46,992 nucleotides of DNA, taken from contig CAJKSP010000015.1 in the NCBI GenBank assembly GCA_905202595.1, positions 1 to 46,992 on the forward strand, read 5' to 3'. The position numbers were made by a program, and so were the translations under genes. The stretch is from an uncultured Sutterella sp. GTDB taxonomy: Bacteria > Pseudomonadota > Gammaproteobacteria > Burkholderiales > Burkholderiaceae_F. The notes beneath the pieces are model-generated. The model worked only from the letters and a program-made list of their open reading frames with translations, made no database searches and was not told where the DNA came from. The number at the start of each line of letters is the position of its first letter. Within the stretch, counting starts at the first letter, position 1. Shown here piece after piece: positions 43,237 to 46,992 of the stretch.

Positions 43237-44238
43237 ATGAGCATCCTCGTCACCGGCGCAGCCGGCTTCATCGGCAGCAACAACGTGCTCGCTCTCAATG
43301 CGCGCGGCATCACCGACATCATCGCCGTCGACAACCTTGAAAAAAGCGAAAAGTTCGCCAATCTAGCGAAATGCCGCATTTCGGACTACTTCGACAAGCG
43401 CGACTTCATCGCCCGCGTGCGCGCAGGCACCGCGCCCAAACCAGAAGCCATCTTTCATCAGGGCGCCTGCTCTGACACGATGGAAACTGACGGCCGCTAC
43501 ATGATGGAGAACAACTACCGCTACACGCTTGAGCTCTATCGCTGGGCGCAGGAGCTGCGCATCCCCTTCATCTATGCTTCGTCGGCCGCTACGTATGGCG
43601 GCCATACCGAGTTCGTTGAAGACGTCCGCTTTGAAGGCCCTCTCAATGTCTACGGCTATTCCAAGTACCTCTTTGACCAGGTGCTGCGCCGCGAAATGGA
43701 TTTCCTTCGCGCTCCGGTTGTCGGCTTGCGCTATTTCAACGTCTACGGCCCTCGCGAGCAGCACAAGGGACGCATGGCTTCCGTCGCATTCCATCAGTTC
43801 TTCCAATACCGCCGCGACGGCCGAGTGAAGCTCTTTGAAGGCTGCCTGGGCTACGGCAACGGCGAGCAGAAGCGCGACTTCGTCTATGTCGAAGACGTTT
43901 GCAAGGTGCTCATGCACTTCCTCGACAAGCCCGTTTCAGGCATCTACAACTGCGGCACAGGCCGTGCGCAGCCCTTCAACGACGTCGCACTCTCTGTCGT
44001 CAACGCCATTCGCGAAAGCGAAGGTCGCGAAGCGCTGACGCTTGAAGGCGCCGTCAAGTCCGGAGAAATTGAGTACATTCCGTTCCCCGAAGCACTCAAG
44101 GGCAAATACCAAGCCTATACGCAAGCCAATCTGGAAAACCTGCGCAAAGCCGGCTGCGACGTCGTCTTCCGCAGCGTACAGGAAGGCACCCGCGACTACA
44201 TGATGAAGCTTCTTAAGGAGTACCCGGACGTTGCCTGA
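43237..44238 (+). CDS. hldD: ADP-L-glycero-D-manno-heptose-6-epimerase
   Basis: 333 aa short-chain dehydrogenase/reductase-fold epimerase. It converts ADP-D,D-heptose to ADP-L,D-heptose, the WaaC donor. The NADP-binding motif is VTGAAGFIGSNNV; FHQGACSDTMETDGRYMMENN is diagnostic of HldD, and YGYSKYLFDQ supplies the catalytic Tyr-Lys. RYFNVYGPREQHKGRMASV follows. It overlaps gmhB by 8 bp. Confidence 0.97.
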   Translation: MSILVTGAAGFIGSNNVLALNARGITDIIAVDNLEKSEKFANLAKCRISDYFDKRDFIARVRAGTAPKPEAIFHQGACSDTMETDGRYMMENNYRYTLELYRWAQELRIPFIYASSAATYGGHTEFVEDVRFEGPLNVYGYSKYLFDQVLRREMDFLRAPVVGLRYFNVYGPREQHKGRMASVAFHQFFQYRRDGRVKLFEGCLGYGNGEQKRDFVYVEDVCKVLMHFLDKPVSGIYNCGTGRAQPFNDVALSVVNAIRESEGREALTLEGAVKSGEIEYIPFPEALKGKYQAYTQANLENLRKAGCDVVFRSVQEGTRDYMMKLLKEYPDVA

Positions 44239-44830
44239 GGCTGACTGCTGCCGTCGCGCCGCCTTCCTCGACCGCGACGGCGTTCTCAACCGCGACTTCG
44301 CGTATGTGCACACGCGCGCCGACTTTCAATGGGTGCCCGGCGCGCTTGAAGGCGCGCGCCGTCTTGCCGAAGCCGGATTTCTGCTGGTTGTCGTCACAAA
44401 TCAGTCCGGCATCGGCCGCGGCTACTACACGGAAAACGATTTCTTCGCACTCACGGAATGGATGAAGGCAGAGATGGCTCGGGCAGGCGCGCCGGTAGCC
44501 GGCGTTTATTTCTGTCCGCATCATCCGGAGAAGGCGCTCCCGCGTTACCGCATCGACTGCAATTGCCGCAAGCCCAAACCCGGCATGCTGCTTCAAGCCG
44601 CTGCTGATCTAGCCCTTGATCTCGGCAGCAGCATTCTCTTCGGCGACAAGCCCAGCGACTGCACGGCCGGACGGCTTGCCGGCTGCCCTGAGCGGATCAT
44701 CCTCGGCACGGATGGCTGCAAAATGCCTGAAGCGGCGCCTGACGCCACCCATGCAGCATCCTCGCTTCTTGACGCCGTCTGTTCGGATTGGTTCACCGCC
44801 TTTGCCAAGCAGAGCCGTTCACCTTTTTAG
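44231..44830 (+). CDS. gmhB: D-glycero-beta-D-manno-heptose-1,7-bisphosphate 7-phosphatase
   Basis: 199 aa HAD-family phosphatase. It removes the 7-phosphate from heptose-1,7-bisphosphate. HAD motif I is AAFLDRDGVLN, motif II VVVTNQSGIGRGYY, a zinc-binding loop CPHHPEKALPRYRIDCNCRKPKPG with four Cys/His ligands, and motif IV GDKPSDCTAG. The start is TTG at 44231, inside the end of hldD; AAGGAG at 44216-44221 gives it a good ribosome binding site. In many relatives this gene sits between glyS and plsC; here it is grouped with the other ADP-heptose genes. Confidence 0.92.
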   Translation: MPEADCCRRAAFLDRDGVLNRDFAYVHTRADFQWVPGALEGARRLAEAGFLLVVVTNQSGIGRGYYTENDFFALTEWMKAEMARAGAPVAGVYFCPHHPEKALPRYRIDCNCRKPKPGMLLQAAADLALDLGSSILFGDKPSDCTAGRLAGCPERIILGTDGCKMPEAAPDATHAASSLLDAVCSDWFTAFAKQSRSPF

Positions 44831-44844
44831 TCATTCAGCAATAC

Positions 44845-45339
44845 ATGAGCCAGCATTTCCCGCCGCCAGCGTTTGAGCAGAAGATCTGCTCAATGGATGA
44901 GCTTGCTGAACGCGCCCGCGCGCTTCCGCATCCCGTCGTCTTCACCAACGGCGTCTTCGACATCCTGCACCGCGGACATGTGACATATCTCGCGCAGGCC
45001 CGCGCCCTAGGCGCCAGCCTTGTCGTCGCCGTCAACAGCGACGCATCCGTAAAGCTCCTCGGCAAAGGAGATGACAGACCGATCAATGCAGAAGCAGATC
45101 GAGCGGCAGTCGTCGCAGCGCTCGCGTCCGTAGATCTCGTCGTCATTTTTCCAGACAAAGTGCCGCTCGAAGCCGTCCGGCGAGCCCGCCCAGATCTCTA
45201 TGTCAAAGGCGGAGACTATGAAGTCGAGAATCTGACGGAGGCGAAGCTTGCCGCCTCCTGGGGAGGACGAGCCGTAACAATCGCCTTTGAACATCAGCGT
45301 TCGACTACAGCCCTTCTGAAGAAGGTCCGCGGCTGCTGA
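44845..45339 (+). CDS. rfaE2: D-glycero-beta-D-manno-heptose 1-phosphate adenylyltransferase (RfaE2/HldC)
   Basis: 164 aa cytidylyltransferase-like enzyme. It forms ADP-D,D-heptose from heptose-1-P and ATP. The signature FTNGVFDILHRGHVTYLAQA includes the HxGH motif; VAVNSDASVKLLGKG and YVKGGDYEVENLTEA follow, matching the C-terminal half of HldE. The ATG at 44845 lies 14 bp after gmhB and lacks a strong ribosome binding site; the frame is open from 44788. It ends the cluster, followed by a bidirectional terminator. Confidence 0.94.
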   Translation: MSQHFPPPAFEQKICSMDELAERARALPHPVVFTNGVFDILHRGHVTYLAQARALGASLVVAVNSDASVKLLGKGDDRPINAEADRAAVVAALASVDLVVIFPDKVPLEAVRRARPDLYVKGGDYEVENLTEAKLAASWGGRAVTIAFEHQRSTTALLKKVRGC

Positions 45340-45344
45340 AATTC

Positions 45345-45392
45345 CTTAAAAAATAAAGAGCCAGACTTCATCAATCTGGCTCTTCTTTCATT
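45345..45392. terminator. Bidirectional terminator between rfaE2 and galU
   Basis: A perfect 10-bp stem AAGAGCCAGA / TCTGGCTCTT (arms 45356-45365 and 45375-45384) with a 9-nt loop separates convergent genes. On the plus strand CTTTCATT follows; on the minus strand the better tail TATTTTTTAA follows, so it probably ends both transcripts. Confidence 0.87.
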
Positions 45393-45430
45393 CTGAAAAC
45401 GCGAGGGTTCTCCGCCAGACGCAGTCAAGC

Positions 45431-46270
45431 TCAGGCTATGCGGAAGCCGCGCTTTCTCGCAAAATGGACCGTTGCATCAAGGAAGCCCTGCTTGCTGCCG
45501 CAGTCAAAGCGCGTACCCTCGAAGCGGTGTGAGTAGCAGGGCGCATGCTCCAGCATGGCAGCGATGCCGTCCGTAAGCTGAATTTCACCGCCAACGCCTG
45601 GCGCCTGCTGTTCAAGCTCTTTGAAAATTGCAGGTTCAAAGACATAGCGGCCGATTACAGCGAGACGCGAAGGCGCCACAGCCGGATCCGGCTTTTCGAC
45701 AATGCCGTGCATAAGTGATGTGTCGCGCGCTGCATCGTCTACGCTCACAATGCCGTACTTCTTCGTTTCTTCAGGAGCTACATCCTGAACGGCTACCACA
45801 GAGCCGCCGCCCATGGCTGTGCGGGCATCAAGCAGTTGCTGCAAACAGGGGCGTTTCGCATCAACGAGATCGTCGGCCAAAACCACCGCGAAAGGCTCAT
45901 CGCCCACCACAGGACGTGCGCAGAGCACAGCGTGTCCAAGGCCCAGCGGCACAGGCTGACGGATGTAGATGCAGTGCACGCCGGCAGGCACGATGTCCTG
46001 CACAATGGCAAGCAGCTCAGTCTTGCCTTTGCTCTTAAGATCACGCTCGAGTTCAGGATAGCTGTCGAAGTGATCTTCAATGGCGCGCTTGTTGCGGCCG
46101 GTGACAAAAATCATCTCCGTAATCCCTGCGGCAGCTGCCTCCTCAACGGCGTATTGAATGAGGGGCTTGTCCACAATCGGGAGCATCTCCTTAGGCATTG
46201 CTTTAGTAGCAGGCAGAAAACGAGTGCCGAGACCATTGACAGGGAAAACGACTTTGCGGACGGGCTTCAT
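45431..46270 (-). CDS. galU: UTP--glucose-1-phosphate uridylyltransferase GalU
   Basis: 279 aa, close to the family's ~290. It makes UDP-glucose from UTP and glucose-1-P. The nucleotide-binding loop reads FPVNGLGTRFLPATKA (usually PVAGLGTR), followed by PKEMLPIVDKPLIQYAVEEA, FAVVLADDLVD, GIVEKPDPAVAPS and GGEIQLTDGI. The Ala-to-Asn change in the loop is visible in the DNA. The ATG at 46270 has no Shine-Dalgarno. A terminator-like hairpin with T-tract stands 14 nt before it, with an alternative pairing upstream. Confidence 0.95.
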   Translation of the reverse strand: MKPVRKVVFPVNGLGTRFLPATKAMPKEMLPIVDKPLIQYAVEEAAAAGITEMIFVTGRNKRAIEDHFDSYPELERDLKSKGKTELLAIVQDIVPAGVHCIYIRQPVPLGLGHAVLCARPVVGDEPFAVVLADDLVDAKRPCLQQLLDARTAMGGGSVVAVQDVAPEETKKYGIVSVDDAARDTSLMHGIVEKPDPAVAPSRLAVIGRYVFEPAIFKELEQQAPGVGGEIQLTDGIAAMLEHAPCYSHRFEGTRFDCGSKQGFLDATVHFARKRGFRIA

Positions 46271-46284
46271 AGCAATAGCGAAGA

Positions 46285-46340
46285 GAAAACAACAAAAATG
46301 CGGTCGAGCCGTCCGACCGCAAAGAGACTGTCGGACGGCT
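46285..46340 (-). promoter_or_regulatory. Attenuator-like leader of galU: two mutually exclusive hairpins
   Basis: On the minus strand AGCCGTCCGAC (46340-46330) can pair with GTCGGACGGCT (46317-46307) in an 11-bp perfect stem. Alternatively TGCGGTCG (46321-46314) pairs with CGACCGCA (46306-46299) around a 7-nt loop, followed by TTTTTGTTGTTTTC (46298-46285). The two stems share 46317-46314 and the first uses the second's loop, so they exclude each other. The second looks like an intrinsic terminator ending 14 nt before the galU ATG. No known riboswitch or leader peptide was recognised. Confidence 0.5.
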
Positions 46341-46426
46341 ACGCTTAAAATGAGCGGCCAGTCTGAACGGGCCGAGAGAGCTTAATGCCTGCAGCAGACT
46401 GCGGCAAACCTCAGGAGGAGAAAAGA

Positions 46427-46992
46427 ATGAAGCCGGATGAATCGGAGGACAGCGGCAGCATTTATGCCATCGGCGATCTTCAGGGCTGCTACGAAAGCCT
46501 GGAAGGGTTGATGGACCAGCTTCCTGCGCAAGCCAGGCTCGTTTTTGTGGGCGACATCGTCAATCGCGGCCCTCAGTCGCTCAAAACCCTGCGCTTTGTA
46601 AAGTCGCTCGGCAATCGCGCCCGCATGACGCTCGGCAATCATGACCTGCATCTGCTCGCTGTTGCCGCAGGCGCTGGCGAAGCCCATCGCAAAGACACCA
46701 TTCAGGAAGTTCTTGAAGCGCCGGATGCTGCAGAACTCATTGACTGGCTGCGCGCGCAGCCGCTCCTCATTGAAGAGGCTGGCGTCGTCTTCGTACACGC
46801 CGGCATTCATCCGCTTTGGTCGCTTGAGCTCGCTCGATCACTCGCTGCCGAAGCGCACGAAGCGCTCTCCGGCCCGCATTGGAAAAGCTGGCTCCAAGGC
46901 ATGTACGGCAATACACAATGGCGCAGCGACCTGGTCGGTCCGGAGCGCATGAGAGCCATACTGAACGGCTTTACACGCATGCGCTTTGTCCG
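46427..46992 (+). CDS. apaH: Symmetrical bis(5'-nucleosyl)-tetraphosphatase ApaH, truncated by the window end
   Basis: 188 complete codons, open at the window edge; the full protein should be about 270-290 aa. ApaH hydrolyses Ap4A to two ADP and can decap Np4-RNA. Metallophosphatase motifs are AIGDLQGCYESL (GDxxG), VGDIVNRGP (GDxxxRG), LGNHDLHLLAV (GNHD) and VFVHAGIHP. The last residues FTRMRFV match the family. AGGAGGAG lies 6-13 bases before the ATG. In E. coli apaH sits with rsmA; here it is divergent from galU. Confidence 0.94.
   Translation, partial: MKPDESEDSGSIYAIGDLQGCYESLEGLMDQLPAQARLVFVGDIVNRGPQSLKTLRFVKSLGNRARMTLGNHDLHLLAVAAGAGEAHRKDTIQEVLEAPDAAELIDWLRAQPLLIEEAGVVFVHAGIHPLWSLELARSLAAEAHEALSGPHWKSWLQGMYGNTQWRSDLVGPERMRAILNGFTRMRFV

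Overview
The window looks like chromosomal DNA of a Gram-negative betaproteobacterium, most likely order Burkholderiales and perhaps a Sutterellaceae relative. This is inferred from moderately high G+C, gene order (miaB-ybeZ-ybeY-corC-lnt, dusB-fis-purH, amgK-murU beside lptD-surA) and protein flavour; no 16S gene is present to confirm it. Coding density is high, every gene looks intact, and almost all are housekeeping. I found no CRISPR array, prophage, IS transposase or restriction/toxin system.

Layout. 1-48 is the 5' tip of a group IIC intron on the minus strand, inserted just after the moaC terminator and cut by the window edge. 102-10251 holds moaC, bepA, a ferredoxin-NADP reductase, apbC, metG, a SulP transporter and scpA. 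10402-15069 holds a malic enzyme and the minus-strand tolB-pal-cpoB cluster. 15212-19929 is a minus-strand run amgK-murU-dusB-fis-purH, divergent from lptD-surA-rsmA (20130-24970). 25044-29871 is glyQ-glyS-plsC-ygjP-like on the minus strand. 30022-35856 is miaB-ybeZ-ybeY-corC-lnt, preceded by a CAU tRNA gene with its own promoter and two tandem terminators. 36123-42094 is manB-pgi-waaC-waaA-thiD on the minus strand. 42263-45339 is a plus-strand ADP-heptose cluster rfaE1-hldD-gmhB-rfaE2. galU (minus) and a truncated apaH (plus) close the window.

Functionally the dominant theme is the cell envelope. ADP-heptose is made by RfaE1, GmhB, RfaE2 and HldD (GmhA is not here) and used by WaaC. WaaA adds Kdo, LptD inserts LPS, SurA and BepA handle outer-membrane protein folding and quality control, Lnt matures lipoproteins such as Pal, TolB-Pal-CpoB maintain the envelope at division, AmgK-MurU recycle MurNAc, and ManB, Pgi and GalU supply sugar phosphates and UDP-glucose. 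The rest covers translation (MetG, GlyQS, MiaB, DusB, RsmA, YbeY, tRNA), Fe-S assembly, thiamine, purine and molybdopterin synthesis.

No wholly new system is evident. The best leads are the terminator-associated group IIC intron end, mutually exclusive hairpins in the galU leader, tandem terminators between the tRNA and miaB, a twin-arginine-type leader on TolB, an unusual cysteine set in LptD, and a long N-terminal extension on YbeY.
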